Notes: a model not told the origin generated them from the letters alone. Counted from the first letter of the stretch, positions 26,892 through 37,772 are shown. The stretch is 64,000 nucleotides of DNA from Cyclobacterium qasimii M12-11B (GCF_000427295.1 NZ_ATNM01000035.1:37520-101519), one strand, 5' to 3'. Numbers and translations: made by a program.

Positions 26892-27172
26892 AATGGTCTC
26901 CTCTAGCCGAAAGGGAATTCAAAGAAATTATAGCGTATTGGACTAACCGAAACAAATCAGAATCCTTTAGTGAAAAATTAATTGATTTGTTTGAGGACGC
27001 CACAGAGTTGATTGCCACTTTTCCAGAAATGGGTCGGTCAACGGACATTGAAAATGTTCGTCAGAAATTAGTCCGAGATTATTTAATCTTCTACGAGGTA
27101 GACGGAGAAATAATAAATATACTAACAGTTTGGGATCCAAGACAAAACCCTGACAAATTAGAGCTACGGTAA
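26876..27172 (+). CDS. RelE/ParE-family toxin
   Basis: A 98-residue protein of the RelE/ParE superfamily (PF05016). It shows WSPLAEREFKEIIAYW, then EMGRSTDIENVRQKLVRDYLIFYEV and a final INILTVWDPRQNPDKL, the canonical Arg-x-hydrophobic strand and C-terminal Asp-x-Arg-Gln-Asn-Pro ending. Acts on mRNA at the ribosome or on gyrase; the subfamily cannot be told. Its stop is followed by a broken type A attC. Confidence 0.87.
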   Translation: MAKKIKWSPLAEREFKEIIAYWTNRNKSESFSEKLIDLFEDATELIATFPEMGRSTDIENVRQKLVRDYLIFYEVDGEIINILTVWDPRQNPDKLELR

Positions 27173-27184
27173 ATTGTGTAGAGA

Positions 27185-27289
27185 CAGCTCATAACCTCAC
27201 CTTGGATAAACGAGAACTCATAGTAGCTTCGAGAAATGTAGCTAAAGATGTGGAGCGTTTTGATCACGATTTTCGGGAAAATCCTGGGA
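27185..27289 (+). other. Truncated type A attC joined to an R-repeat scrap
   Basis: CTCATAACCTCACCTTGGATA matches the left 20 bases of type A sites, then the sequence changes abruptly to AGTAGCTTCGAGAA, as found at 24755 in repeat R. The right half of the attC is missing. Confidence 0.6.
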
Positions 27290-27480
27290 CAACCTAGTCC
27301 CCTTCGACCCTTCGCCACCCTTAGACTCCGCTCAGGGGCCGTGCTCAGGGGGCAGATCATCGTATCGAGAATTAGGGTTACTATAAGGAATGATTTTCCC
27401 TCTTTTGTTTTTTTAGATTATTAAGGCAACTTTTCTGATGGTTTAAGCGGAATTTTTGGGTGGTTTTTACCATTACTGAG
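27290..27480. repeat. Dispersed repeat D, copy 3
   Basis: Shares with the copies at 21766, 23255 and 45125 the order: CTTCG/CTCAGG words, CATCGTATCG, a CTCTTTTGTTTTTT tract, CAACTTTTCTGATGG and a final TTTTTACCATT. No coding capacity. Confidence 0.65.
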
Positions 27481-27535
27481 TTGAGGTTCCCGTGAGAGGG
27501 CGGTAAGGCCTCCTTATTTTTTTAAGCAAATGGTA

Positions 27536-27631
27536 ATGTCTTTCGAAAAAGTAGTTGGCGAGAAAGAAACTCTTCTTTATTCATCAGTTTTGCCTGGAGG
27601 AGATTTTAAGGTAAGGGTAGTGGACAGCTAA
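27536..27631 (+). pseudogene. C-terminal scrap of a secreted or glycoside-hydrolase-type protein
   Basis: 32 codons reading EKVVGEKETLLYSSVLPGG. A similar end (IVDDKGVFIYSVDLPSGIY) follows the GH78 remnant at 49.1-49.2 kb, and both scraps precede a sigma-factor gene. It is the leftover 3' end of a gene replaced by repeat D. Confidence 0.4.
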
Positions 27632-27791
27632 GTTCATTCTGCTGGGTTCTCAAGGTTCCAATATTTCTAAAATTTGCGGTATCGTACATGAAAATGAAAT
27701 TATACTATATTATATGTAATAATTTTAATTTAAAATAGTGAATGTTTAAAAAATCCTTATATTTAGGAATTAAGCACCAATAAACCCAAAA

Positions 27792-28355
27792 ATGTCTCAA
27801 TATAAACTTGATCATTTCTCAAGTGAAATACTTGATATTAATAAGTTGGAGTCTTCCAAGTTGTTAAAGGATATTTTTTTATGGGATAATTTCAGAAATG
27901 GTGCTGACGTTGCATTTATTCAAATTTATGAGCAATTTTTTGATTGTCTATATGCTTGTAGCAATCGCTTATTTCAAAATGAATCCCAGACCAAAGACGG
28001 GAATCAGGAAGTCTTCTTTGACCTCCGGCGCCTAAGACATAAAATAGGCTCTACTGTCAATATTAAGTTTTATTTACTTAACTGCCTTAAACGGAAACTT
28101 CAGAATTATTTTTCCAAATGGGAACACATTAGGGAAAGCCTCGAAACCAGTCAGGATTTTGATTTTACAATTTTACATCAACAGCAGTTGATTGATCAAC
28201 AAATGGGAATGGAGAAGACTGAGGAGTTTAAGAAGTCCAGAGAAATTTTACTAGGGTTCGGTATATGGAATACCAGGGGCTTAAAGTCCTCTCAAAAGAT
28301 AACCTGCAGCAACTGCTTCTGGAATCAGAGCCGAAAGAGAAGATTGAAAAAGTAA
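27792..28355 (+). pseudogene. Truncated ECF sigma factor
   Basis: The first ~150 residues match the intact sigma factor at 49366 closely (IQIYEQFFD, SQTKDGNQEVFFDLRRLRHKIG, QQQLIDQQMGMEKTEE) and hold region 2. After MEKTEEF the frame diverges into unrelated residues, so region 4, needed to bind the -35 element, is missing. It shares the start context AATAAA-CCAAAA-ATG with its paralogue. The gene therefore cannot make a working ECF sigma. Sequence between 28356 and 28631 contains no credible gene and lacks a FecR, which normally follows. Confidence 0.7.
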
Positions 28356-28631
28356 CCTTCTTTCAGTTGGCAATCCATGGGGCAATTTGACTGCATTGCA
28401 GCCATTCTTCACCTTTCGTTGGGCCTAGTGGCTGTCGCACGCTTTTACCGGAACTACACTGGAATTGATTGCGAATGAAACGATCTGGTTTGGCAGTTTT
28501 CAGGAGAAGACTTTGGAGTAGGTATTAAGAAGCATGACATACATTAAGGAATTTAAATAAAGCATACACGAAAAGATGTTTCAATTAAAATTTTAAATCT
28601 ATGGTATACCTACATGACCCCTAAAGTAGCA

Positions 28632-28743
28632 GGCTGGTAAAACCAACCGGCAAAGGACTTGTCTAAAGATGGTGAACATTTAGGAATGAGGCCATCCGTA
28701 TACCAGTCTTATTAAAATTAATTTCCAATAAAAACCCAAAATT
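28632..28743 (+). promoter_or_regulatory. Conserved hairpin leader of SusC
   Basis: A hairpin GGCTGGT/ACCAACC followed by GGTGAACATTTAGGAATG and AAATTAATTTCCAATAAA immediately before the SusC start. The same order, with a stronger hairpin, precedes the SusC gene at 51249. It may be an RNA leader or attenuator controlling SusCD expression. Confidence 0.45.
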
Positions 28744-31700
28744 ATGAAAAATAAATTACTAAAGGCAATACTCAGATTGTCGAAAGGCTTTTTGTATGGC
28801 TTACTATTACAAATGATGTTGGTCAACTTTGCCAGTATCATGCAGGCAAAGGGCGTATACAAGGGTAAAGAAGAAGTATCCATTCGTTTATCAGCTTCTG
28901 AGCTGAGTGTGCAACAATTTTTCATCGAGGTAGAAAGAGAAACACCTTTTAAGTTTTCATACGAAAACAAGGAGTTGGATAAATCTGAGATAATCCAATT
29001 TAAGTACAAAACAGGAACGGTCGAAGACCGGCTAAAAGATGTGGGTCAACAATCAAGCCTTAGTTTTCGGAAAATGAACCACATCATTCATGTGGCCCTG
29101 AATGAACCGGCAGAGGTTAGGAGCATTGAGGAGGCGGACTGGGGGCAGGTAAGCGGTACGGTAACCGATGAAAACGGTGAGCCATTACCGGGGGCATCTG
29201 TTACTGTAGCAGGAACCGCCGCAGGTACTGTAACGGATTTGGATGGCAATTATAACATTACTGTTCCAGATGGAGCGACATTAATTTTTTCTTATATAGG
29301 GTTTGAGGCGATGCGGGTCTCTGTGGATAACAGGACTAAGATTGACGTTAGTTTACAAGCTGATATTTCTTCATTGGACGAAGTGGTGGTAGTAGGCTAT
29401 GGTACAGTTAATAAAAGGGATTTAACCTCAGCTATTTCACAGGTGAGCGGTAAGGATATTGAGAACCGTTTCACTTCAAGGATTGACGAGGCCTTACAGG
29501 GCAAACTTGCCGGGGTATCTGTCCAGCAAACCAGTGGCTTACCCGGAGCAGCGCCTGTTATAAGGATTCGTGGCACCAGCTCAATTACCGAGGGCAATCA
29601 ACCGCTATGGGTGGTTGATGGCATGCCCATCGAAGATGCCAACATAATTGCCAATATTAACATGAGTGATGCCGAGAGTGTGGAGGTACTGAAAGATGCT
29701 GCAGCAGCTGCCATTTATGGTTCTCGGGCATCTAATGGTGTGGTAATAATAACGACCAAAAAAGGCAAGTCTGGCAAAACAAATATTTCATATAACATGA
29801 GATACGGTATACAGGAACCTGAAAAATTAGTTGATTTTGTTTCAGGGCCTGAACATGCTGAGCTTTTGGCAGAATGGAGGGCTTGGCGATGGGAATCAAC
29901 AGGTGGTGATCCAAATGAACCGAATGCAAGCAGACCCGCCAATATGAGGATTGACCCCAACTGGCTGACAGGGGATGTCCCTAATTATAATATTCAGGAT
30001 CATTTGTTCCGTACTGCATCTATTCAAAACCACAATATTTCCCTTTCAGGTGGTAATGATAAAACAACTTATTTCATGTCGTTAGATTACCTGGATCAGG
30101 AAGGTATTGCTGTCGGAACATCCTTTGAAAGGTTCTCTATAAGGACAAACGTTGAATCTAAAGTGACAGATCTGATCACCATTGGGTTAAATATTGCAGG
30201 AAGCACTTCTACTCAGATTGATGCCAATTCCGAAGGAAAAGATAGAAATATAAACACTTCATTGAGGCATGGTGCTCTTGTAGACGCCTCAGATTTTTAT
30301 TTTTGGATGATGGTTTTACATTTAGGAATGATTATTCATTTGAGTATGGGTTAGGTAATGCTTCAAGTAGTATCTATCAGCTTAACAATCTAAGTCAGGA
30401 ATTTACCAGACCACAGGCACTAGTTAATACGCACATCGATTTTAATTTAATTGAAGGCTTGGTCCTCAAGATGGCCGGATACTATAGATACAATTCTCTT
30501 AAGTTTTCAGAAAGAAGAGATATGATACTTGGGGGTGGAAATTCAGGTGCAGCAATTTCAAATGAATTTCAGAATAATTGGACGTTGGAATCAACACTCA
30601 ACTACATCAAACAAATTGGTAAACATTCAATTACAGGGTTATTGGGATATAGTAGTCAGAAAGACTACACCGAATTCTCATCATTATCAGGTAGGGGCTT
30701 TCCCAATGATCTTTCCCTCACTTTGAATAATGCAACCGAGATATCGAGCTGGAACGAGGGTATAAATGAATGGTCACTTATTTCCACGTTTGCAAGGACT
30801 ACTTATGGATATGACTCTCGTTATTTATTCACAGCGAGCATCCGAAGAGATGGTAGTTCGAGATTCGGTTCTAATAATAAATGGGGCTTATTCCCATCTG
30901 TTTCAGCAGCATGGAATATTGCTAATGAAGCCTTTTTGAGAGATAATTCAATCTTTAGTAATCTAAAGTTACGAGCAAGCTATGGTAAGACAGGTAATAA
31001 CCGAATTGGAAACTATCGGCATTATGCTACACTGGCAAATGCCAATGCTGTACTGGGGTCAGGTGAAGTACTTGTCAGCGGTTTGACACCAGGTGGTTTT
31101 GAAAATAGAGATTTAACCTGGGAAAAAACAGCAACAACTAATATTGGGATTGACCTAGGATTTCTTAGCGATAGGATCAATTTATCTATTGATGCCTATG
31201 AAGCGCTAACTGATGATCTCCTTTTATCAACCCCGTTACCACTAACAACAGGATTTTCGTCCACTATATTAAATGTTGGTGATGTTAGTAATAGAGGAAT
31301 AGAGATTGAATTAAATACTAGAAATATTACTACCTCTGATTTTGAGTGGAGTACTACTTTTAATTATTCATTTAATAAGAATGAAGTACTGAAAATGGGT
31401 CAAAATGATGCTCCGATCATAGATGGTGAGTGGTATTCTCGAGTCAGTTACACCGGAGTAGGGGAGGCAATTGGAAGTTTTTACATGTGGGAAACAGATG
31501 GTATTTTCCAAAACGAGGCAGAGGTAGAAGCCGGGCCTATTTTTAAGAATGAAGAGGTGGGAGACGTACGCTTTAAGGATCAGGATGGTGATGGGGACGT
31601 CGATGAGGATGACAGAAGGATCGTAGGTCAGCCAATGCCCAAGTGGCAATTTGGTTTTACCAATAATCTGAGGTACAAAGATTTCGACTTTAGTATTTTT

Positions 31701-32186
31701 ATCAATGGCTCCGGGGGACATCAAATTTATAATGCTCAGGCCAGGTATTATGACAGGGCAAGTGCTACTGATAATAACTTAATGGCCAGATGGGCAAACA
31801 GGTGGCGCTCAGAGGCCAATCCAGGTGATGGGATTACACCAAAAATCTCTTCTACGACCGGTACCAATGGGACAGATGAAGAACAGGATGCATGGCTTTA
31901 TGATGCAGACTGGTGGAGAATTAAAAACATCACACTTGGCTACAATTTACCAGAAACCTTATTATCAAAAATAAGGGTCTCCCGATTGAGAGTTTACGTC
32001 TCAGCTGATAATCTTTTCCTAAAAACTGATTATGTGGGTTATAATACAGAAGGAGTGTTTGCTCCAGGCGCAGCAAACAGAGGTGCCAACCAAACTGAGG
32101 CCAGCGCAAGCGGAAGTTGGGGTTATGATTTCGGAACTTTGCCTCTACCAAGAACTTTTGCAGTTGGTTTAAATCTCACATTTTAA
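28744..32186 (+). pseudogene. SusC-like TonB-dependent receptor with one frameshift
   Basis: Frames 28744-30354 and 30303-32186 together encode a ~1,147-residue SusC. Domain order: signal region (GFLYGLLLQMMLVNFASIMQ), STN domain (residues ~40-115), carboxypeptidase-like domain (VSGTVTDENGEPLPGASV), the SLDEVVVVGYG TonB-box-like segment, plug (VDGMPIEDANI, AAAAIYGSRASNGVV) and a 22-strand barrel ending in FAVGLNLTF. The shift lies at 30296-30303, where a five-T run should be six to read YFLDDGFTF. STN presence means it is built to signal through FecR/ECF sigma, which are missing or broken here. Paired with the SusD that follows by 12 bases. Confidence 0.88.
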
Positions 32187-32198
32187 ATTGTACTTATC

Positions 32199-33581
32199 AT
32201 GATGAAATTAAATAATATATATAAGACAGTTCTATTACTTTTTGCAATCTGTATGGGGGCATGCAGTGAGGAATTTCTAGACCTGCCCCCAAAAAGCAAT
32301 GGTACAGTGGGTCAGTTCTATTCCAATCAGGCTGACTTTGAAACAGCGGTAGTAGGTTTATATTCCGAATTTAAAGGTGCGGTGATTGAATTACAGATGC
32401 TGGAAGAATACCGTGGAGATAATTTGACGAATATTCAATATTGGTATCTCGAACTTGCGGAAAATCAGTTCGGTCCGAATACAACTAGTATGTTTTGGGA
32501 TCTCTATACAGAATTAATCTATCCTGCTAACATCATCCTGGAAAGAGTTGATCAAGTAGATATGGATGATGCAGCCAGGGATAGAATAAAAGGTCAGGCC
32601 TACTTCTTTAGAGGAATTGCTTACTACACTTTGAACTTATGGTTTGGAGGTGTACCAAGTGTTACAGAACCACTAGATGTTGATGAATCCTATAGTCTCG
32701 GACGATCTACTGAAGCTGAAATCTGGGCTTTAGTGGAATCTGACTTCACTCAGGCTGTCTCATTACTCGACCCTTCAGTTGAAATAGGAAGGGTGGATAA
32801 GTTTGATGCTGAAGCCTATCTGGCAAAAGCCCTTATGCAACAGCAGAAATGGGGTCAGGCAGAAACCGCTTTAGCAGATGTTTTCAATAATAGTGGGGCT
32901 GCCCTTGAGACCAATTGGAATAACCTGTGGACCATGGATGCTGAGAAAAGTTCTCAGGAATACATGCTTTCAGTCCTATTGAGCCCTGTTGCTCCAGCCA
33001 ACAACTGGGCGCAGCAGTTTTTATATATGGAAAACACACCGGGTTTACAGGGTAATTTCTTATATAAGCCAGGTTATTACGAATCATTTGAAGCTGGTGA
33101 TATCAGAAGGGATGAGACATTGGGTTTTACGCCTAATCAATTGAAAGAGGAGAATAGAAAATATGACTTTGGATATGACTTAAATGAATTTAGGTTTGTT
33201 GGAGATCTGGTTGTGCTCAGATTCGCAGATGTTCAACTGCTATATGCTGAAGCTATTACCATGAACGCAAATTCAACCCAACAACAGTCGTTGGATCTGA
33301 TGAACGAGACAAGAAATAGAGCTGGTTTAGCCTCTCTGACTCTTGCAGATGTTCCTACCCTTGATGCTTTTATTACAGCTATTTTAGCAGAAAGAAGGGC
33401 CGAACTGGCATTTGAGGGACATAGGTATTCTGACCTTAAAAGGCAGGATAAGCTTGTAGAATATGTAAATGCCATGGGTGGAGTCTATAATTTTGATGAA
33501 ACTTACAACTATGTTCCAGTCCCATTGCAGGAGATTGACAAGGTAGGATCTGATATCCTGAAACAAAATGAAGGTTACTAA
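32199..33581 (+). CDS. SusD/RagB-family lipoprotein
   Basis: A 460-residue SusD-like outer-membrane lipoprotein. Lipobox at LLFAICMGACSEEFLDLPP, the typical ending of SusD leaders. TPR-like helices include the conserved GQAYFFRGIAYYTLNLWFGGVP, and the C-terminal RRAELAFEGHRYSDLKR and NEGY ending are diagnostic. It caps the SusC barrel and delivers oligosaccharide. It is intact while its SusC partner carries a frameshift. Confidence 0.93.
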   Translation: MMKLNNIYKTVLLLFAICMGACSEEFLDLPPKSNGTVGQFYSNQADFETAVVGLYSEFKGAVIELQMLEEYRGDNLTNIQYWYLELAENQFGPNTTSMFWDLYTELIYPANIILERVDQVDMDDAARDRIKGQAYFFRGIAYYTLNLWFGGVPSVTEPLDVDESYSLGRSTEAEIWALVESDFTQAVSLLDPSVEIGRVDKFDAEAYLAKALMQQQKWGQAETALADVFNNSGAALETNWNNLWTMDAEKSSQEYMLSVLLSPVAPANNWAQQFLYMENTPGLQGNFLYKPGYYESFEAGDIRRDETLGFTPNQLKEENRKYDFGYDLNEFRFVGDLVVLRFADVQLLYAEAITMNANSTQQQSLDLMNETRNRAGLASLTLADVPTLDAFITAILAERRAELAFEGHRYSDLKRQDKLVEYVNAMGGVYNFDETYNYVPVPLQEIDKVGSDILKQNEGY

Positions 33582-33641
33582 TATTAACCGCCTCAGCTTC
33601 TATTAAGTGAATTACTAGTGATCTGATATTGATCTCATAAA

Positions 33642-33672
33642 CAAATGAGGTGGATTATGTCCACCTTATTTG
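33642..33672 (+). terminator. Stem-loop terminator after SusD
   Basis: CAAATGAGGTGGA pairs with TCCACCTTATTTG around a short TTATG loop. The following sequence has only a short T-rich stretch, so efficiency is uncertain. It separates the SusCD pair from the lipoprotein gene at 33766. Confidence 0.6.
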
Positions 33673-33765
33673 CTTTATATGTTCGGGTTTATGGTTTTTT
33701 CTCATTAACAGTTTATTAAATTAATTTAAAGAATAATAGCTTTATCATAATAAAAAAAAATCATC

Positions 33766-35550
33766 ATGAAGCATATTACTAGGGTTTTGCTAATTGTCTT
33801 TGTCATGTCAATAGTCCAGTCATGCACTAACGAGGTTAATGACAACAGCTATATCAAATACGAAAGTGTCCGATTAACTCCCGAGGAGAGAAAGATTGTG
33901 GAGGAAAAACTGGACGGACTTCACGAAAAATTCGATCCTAAAGAGAATATGATTACAAAGACGCTGAGCGGATATAATTACCACACCGATGCAGATAGTG
34001 GCGTATTTCATGAGGTTCGGGGCTCATTCTATTATGCCGCTTTATTATTGGATTTGTCTGATGACCAATACACTGATCGGGCTTTTAATATTATTGAAAA
34101 GACAATCACATTGCAGGATCAGGATACTACTTCCAAATCAGTTGGTGTATGGCCCTATTATCTGGAAGAGCCACTTTCAACCAAAAAATCTCCTATTGAT
34201 TTTAACTGGGCCGATTTCAACGCTGTAAGTCTTCTTGACGTTTGGATGGGTCATCAGGATAGGATTCCCAGTGACCTAAAACCCAAAATCAAAGACGCGC
34301 TGATTCTGGCAGCCAAATCAATCCAAGAACGAAATATGCGGCCTGGTTATACCAATATCGCTATCATGGGGGCTTATGTTACCTATATGGCTTCAAATCT
34401 GTTTGATCTTCCGGAAATGAGGGAATATGCCAGTGGAAGACTGAAACGATTCTATGATTATACGCTTGACAAAGGAGGGTATTCGGAGTACAACAGTCCT
34501 GCATACACGATAGTAGCTCTAGATGAATTGTTTCGAATGAAATCACACATTATTGAGCCCACTGCCAAACAACAAGTTGACTCATTGTATTCCATCGGTT
34601 GGGAAATCATTGCTAGACATTATCATAAGCCCACGGGTCAATGGGCTGGTCCTCATAGCCGTTCATACAGTACTTTGGTTCAGCCAACTTTTTATTCAAT
34701 ATTAAAAGAAGGGTCAAATGGACAAATAGATATAGGAATTGAACAAAAACGCAACAATGTAAAGATCAAACATCAAATCCCATCGTATTTGATGCCCTAT
34801 TTTCTTTCTCCTGAATACCCGCGTACAGAAAAAGATGTCTTCGAGAAAGAGAATCCTCAAACCATTGGTACAAGTTACCTTACTGATGAATATGCACTTT
34901 CTACGGCAAACAGATCAAGTCTTTGGAATCAGCGACGTCCATTTTTATTGTATTGGGGAGAGGTTCAAAAACCGAAATACTTACAGGTTAGGTTTCTGCA
35001 TGATAATTATGATTTCAGTTCTTCCACTTTTTACAGTGAGCAGGAACGAAATAAAGTTCTTGCAGGTATCAACTTTATTTCCAACGGTGGAGATAAACAT
35101 ATTAGTATAGACCGGTTAAAAGAAGGGAAGTTCATTGCTAAAGATCTTCGGCTACGTTTCGAGTTTGGTAATATGAATGAGCAGGATAAACTTGTATTAC
35201 CAAAGTCAGTAAATGACTTGATTACAATTAACCTTGATCAGTTGGTTTTGAATATGCAGCTATATAATGCCCAATTTGACGCATTTACCGGTCGCTGGGA
35301 AAAAGGTGGTGATGATAAAAACTGTTGGATTGATCTTGTCTTTTATTCGGGAGTTGAGAAGGAATTTGATTTAACTAAAATCGATAAAGGTTTTGCGGGG
35401 TTTATATTTGAAGTTAATACGGTAGGTGATCGCCAGGAGAATAGAGATGTTAAAATCTCTGAAACTGATGGAGTATTAAATATCGAGTGGAAAGGACTTA
35501 AACTTGAAACCCCTGTAAAACCTCAATCCCCGGAGAATACATTCATTTAA
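33766..35550 (+). CDS. (alpha/alpha)-toroid-like lipoprotein, putative polysaccharide lyase or glycosidase
   Basis: A 594-residue lipoprotein (signal ending VMSIVQSC). Residues ~80-330 are helical with repeated aromatic motifs (VWPYYLEEP, WADFNAVSLLDVW, GGYSEYNSPAYTIVALDEL, WAGPHSRSY) typical of an (alpha/alpha) toroid catalytic core. The remaining ~250 residues look like a beta-sandwich. Tyr and His in SEYNSPAY and GPHSRSY are plausible catalytic residues. It resembles heparinase II/III-like or alginate-lyase-like folds in layout, but I cannot place it in a numbered CAZy family. Its position next to SusCD supports glycan breakdown at the cell surface. Confidence 0.6.
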   Translation: MKHITRVLLIVFVMSIVQSCTNEVNDNSYIKYESVRLTPEERKIVEEKLDGLHEKFDPKENMITKTLSGYNYHTDADSGVFHEVRGSFYYAALLLDLSDDQYTDRAFNIIEKTITLQDQDTTSKSVGVWPYYLEEPLSTKKSPIDFNWADFNAVSLLDVWMGHQDRIPSDLKPKIKDALILAAKSIQERNMRPGYTNIAIMGAYVTYMASNLFDLPEMREYASGRLKRFYDYTLDKGGYSEYNSPAYTIVALDELFRMKSHIIEPTAKQQVDSLYSIGWEIIARHYHKPTGQWAGPHSRSYSTLVQPTFYSILKEGSNGQIDIGIEQKRNNVKIKHQIPSYLMPYFLSPEYPRTEKDVFEKENPQTIGTSYLTDEYALSTANRSSLWNQRRPFLLYWGEVQKPKYLQVRFLHDNYDFSSSTFYSEQERNKVLAGINFISNGGDKHISIDRLKEGKFIAKDLRLRFEFGNMNEQDKLVLPKSVNDLITINLDQLVLNMQLYNAQFDAFTGRWEKGGDDKNCWIDLVFYSGVEKEFDLTKIDKGFAGFIFEVNTVGDRQENRDVKISETDGVLNIEWKGLKLETPVKPQSPENTFI

Positions 35551-35811
35551 TGAGTTGCCATCAAGTTGATAAAAAATCTTAGGACCGGGTTTAAAAGAAA
35601 TAGCTCAACCCTATGCAAATATTGACTAAGCAGAAACCTATCTTTAAAAAAATTGATGGGTTAACTGAAAACTGGAAGGCAACCTAGCAATGCCTGTGAG
35701 TACATTGCTGAGAGAAGACCAGGCCATAAACACAATCAGGTTTATTCTGAATTTGACGGGTTACCAAATAATAATAAATATTCTTATGCATTCTAAATGT
35801 TTGTTCGATAA
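35551..35811. other. Intergenic leader region
   Basis: 260 bases without a gene. A hairpin AGCAATG/CATTGCT at 35686-35707 sits between CTGG and CCAG; it does not match any riboswitch class I know. A short frame reading KPIFKKIDGLTENWKA is probably chance or a gene scrap. Confidence 0.3.
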
Positions 35812-36950
35812 ATGACCAATCTGAAAATTTGTCTTTTTACCATATTCGCTGTTTTTTGTACTTCTTCAGTGAAGGCGCAAAATGAATCCGCGAATGAGAC
35901 CTCCGGAACTGAAAAAGTATTCAAAATCTTTCAGTTCCCTAAAAATCAGATACCACGTATAGATGGAAAATCGGATGATTGGGAAATAGTACCCAATTCG
36001 TATGAATATGGCAATGAAATGTTGAAAGATACAGAGGATGGATTTGGGAACGCAATTGATCATACCAGTGATTTGGATGTAAGCGTAAAGGTAGGTTGGG
36101 TAGAGGGTTTGAACAGGCTGTACTTTTTGTATGAAGCTACTGATGATTTTTGGGATTTTGGTAGGTTTAGTAATAAGGGGTACCTCAATGATATTTTTGA
36201 AATAGTGGTTGATGGCGACCTTTCCGGTGGTCCTTTTATTTATAACCCAGCTTATACTAAAGAAGACCTGAAGTGGGATAGCCAAACGGAGGCCTATTTA
36301 GAAAACCATTTTACTTTCAGTGGTGTCCACGCTCAAAATTACCATATCTATACCCCGCCTGTTAATAACGCATGGGTTTTGATTTGGGGCAACCAACATT
36401 GGATAGGTGATTTTCCTCAATCAAATTATGCTTATGATTACAACTTTGAACCTGGGGAGGAAGGAAAGCTCGTTTTGGAATTTTGGGTTACGCCCTATGA
36501 TTATGCCCCTTTTGAAGGCCCTCAAAAGGCCATTGAATCGGAACTCATTCAGGGGGAAAGCATTGGGCTTTCCTGGTCGGTATTAGATTTTGACGGAGGG
36601 GAAAGAGAGGGGCATTTCAATTTATCCCATGATACCCGCATGGTGAAAGACGCAAGCTACCTGCGCAAGTTTAAATTGATGCCAATAGAAAGTGAATTAA
36701 AGGATATGATCAAGGCAGAATGGTCCTTTGAAGTGATAGATATGGAAAAGAAGCGTGTATCCTTCAGAGATGAATCACAAGGTGAGATTTTGAAATGGGA
36801 ATGGGATTTTGGGGATGGAAATTACTCGAATGAACAACATCCGATCTATCAATTCAAAGAAAAGGAATTCACAAAGTGGTGACCTTAACTGTAGAAGGGC
36901 CTGCCGGTAAATCTAAGCATACGAAGTACTGGGAAGTAATGATAAGGTAA
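35812..36950 (+). pseudogene. Secreted carbohydrate-binding (CBM9-like) plus PKD protein, frameshifted
   Basis: The frame 35812-36882 encodes a signal peptide (ending SSVKAQ), a ~290-residue domain with IDGKSDDWE and LYFLYEATDDFWDF, which is the CBM9-like/DOMON-type sugar-binding pattern, and the start of a PKD domain (WEWDFGDGNYSNEQHPIYQF). The PKD continues in the next frame as HKVVTLTVEGPAGKSKH, ending at 36950. The break is at AAAAGGAATTC near 36865, where one G seems to be missing. The protein likely binds glycan outside the cell. With the repair it is ~379 residues. Confidence 0.72.
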
Positions 36951-37063
36951 ATACTATTTTGAAGCACGGCTATTGCTCTTATAAGGCAGGAGATAGTGAA
37001 TCAAGAAGAAAAGATATTGTCGACTTCCTGAAAAGGTGCGGTTAAGTTGGGGAAGAAAAAAGA

Positions 37064-37390
37064 ATGCCTTTTGCCATTGGTGAACTTATCAAAAAAGAGC
37101 GAAGACTTTTAAAAATGACGCAAGAACAACTTGCCACCAAAACAGGGACTAAAAAAAGCTTTATTTCCATAATTGAGAATGGAAAAAGTGATATTCAACT
37201 TTCAACCCTTTATCGAATATTAGAATTAGGAATAGGTGAAAAATTTATTGAAAATAGAATAAAAGCGAGTTCAAAATCACCTAAAAGCAAGCAGGCGAAA
37301 AATGCTTACTTGAAAATTTTTATCTTTAACCTATATATCATGCTACTTACTTTTATTCAAAAATCTGAAAGCAGGACCTTATTTAGCTAA
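37064..37390 (+). CDS. Xre-family regulator or orphan antitoxin
   Basis: A 108-residue protein with a helix-turn-helix at residues ~8-65 (LLKMTQEQLATKTGTKKSFISIIENGKSD). This is the HigA-like class often paired with an upstream HigB. No toxin gene precedes it. The last ~35 residues (YLKIFIFNLYIMLLTFIQK) look like read-through into non-homologous sequence, so the original C-terminus is probably lost. A second scrap of the same gene end (LYRILELG) lies at 38131. Confidence 0.65.
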   Translation: MPFAIGELIKKERRLLKMTQEQLATKTGTKKSFISIIENGKSDIQLSTLYRILELGIGEKFIENRIKASSKSPKSKQAKNAYLKIFIFNLYIMLLTFIQKSESRTLFS

Positions 37391-37458
37391 TAATTTAGTT
37401 CTCCTAAATCACCAACTTTTTGTAGCTTCAAAACGTTGTGAATAATGCATAAAAATCC
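37391..37458 (+). other. Possible right end of an attC
   Basis: The sequence CTTCAAAACGTTGTG ends like the site at 17670 (GCCAAAACGTTGAAG). GTTGTG here is complementary to CACAAC at 37779, which would bracket the zeta module as a cassette. Only six bases agree, so this is weak. Confidence 0.3.
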
Positions 37459-37635
37459 GTTTCCATAATCTCTGGATGTAATGGTGTTGGAAAAACAGCC
37501 GCTTCATATACCATTACTCTATTATTCTTTTGGAAAACACCAATTAATCGCTGACAAGATGGGAACAGACGATTTAGAAATAATCGATATTGAAAAATTT
37601 AAACAATTGAAAAAGTTTTATGACTCAAAAAGATA
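37459..37635 (+). pseudogene. Zeta-toxin (P-loop kinase) relic
   Basis: A first piece reads VSIISGCNGVGKTAASYTI, the Walker A region of zeta/PezT-type toxins (phosphorylate UDP-N-acetylglucosamine). After a deletion and frame change a second piece reads LIADKMGTDDLEIIDIEKFK and ends at 37635, matching the end of such proteins. Most of the ~190-residue domain is missing. Confidence 0.5.
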
Positions 37636-37772
37636 AACAAATTGAATTAAAAGATAAGATTGTAAAAGGACTTGAGAAAGTCTATGAACGTCTTCTTGAA
37701 TTCAAGAAAACAAAAAACAGCGAGCTTGTGATAATGGAAGGAGATAAAATCGTGAAAATAAAACCGGAATAA
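37620..37772 (+). CDS. 50-residue partner of the zeta-like toxin
   Basis: A small charged helical protein (MTQKDKQIELKDKIVKGLEKV...) whose ATG lies inside the end of the zeta relic, a 16-base overlap. Small proteins in this place are typical antitoxin partners of zeta-like kinases in Bacteroidota. Whether it is still expressed is unknown because the upstream toxin is broken. Confidence 0.5.
   Translation: MTQKDKQIELKDKIVKGLEKVYERLLEFKKTKNSELVIMEGDKIVKIKPE

Noticed and set aside
35600..35760. Possible riboswitch before the CBM9/PKD gene
   Set aside because: There is a small AGCAATG/CATTGCT hairpin, but no conserved core of TPP, SAM, cobalamin or other classes that I can recognise.
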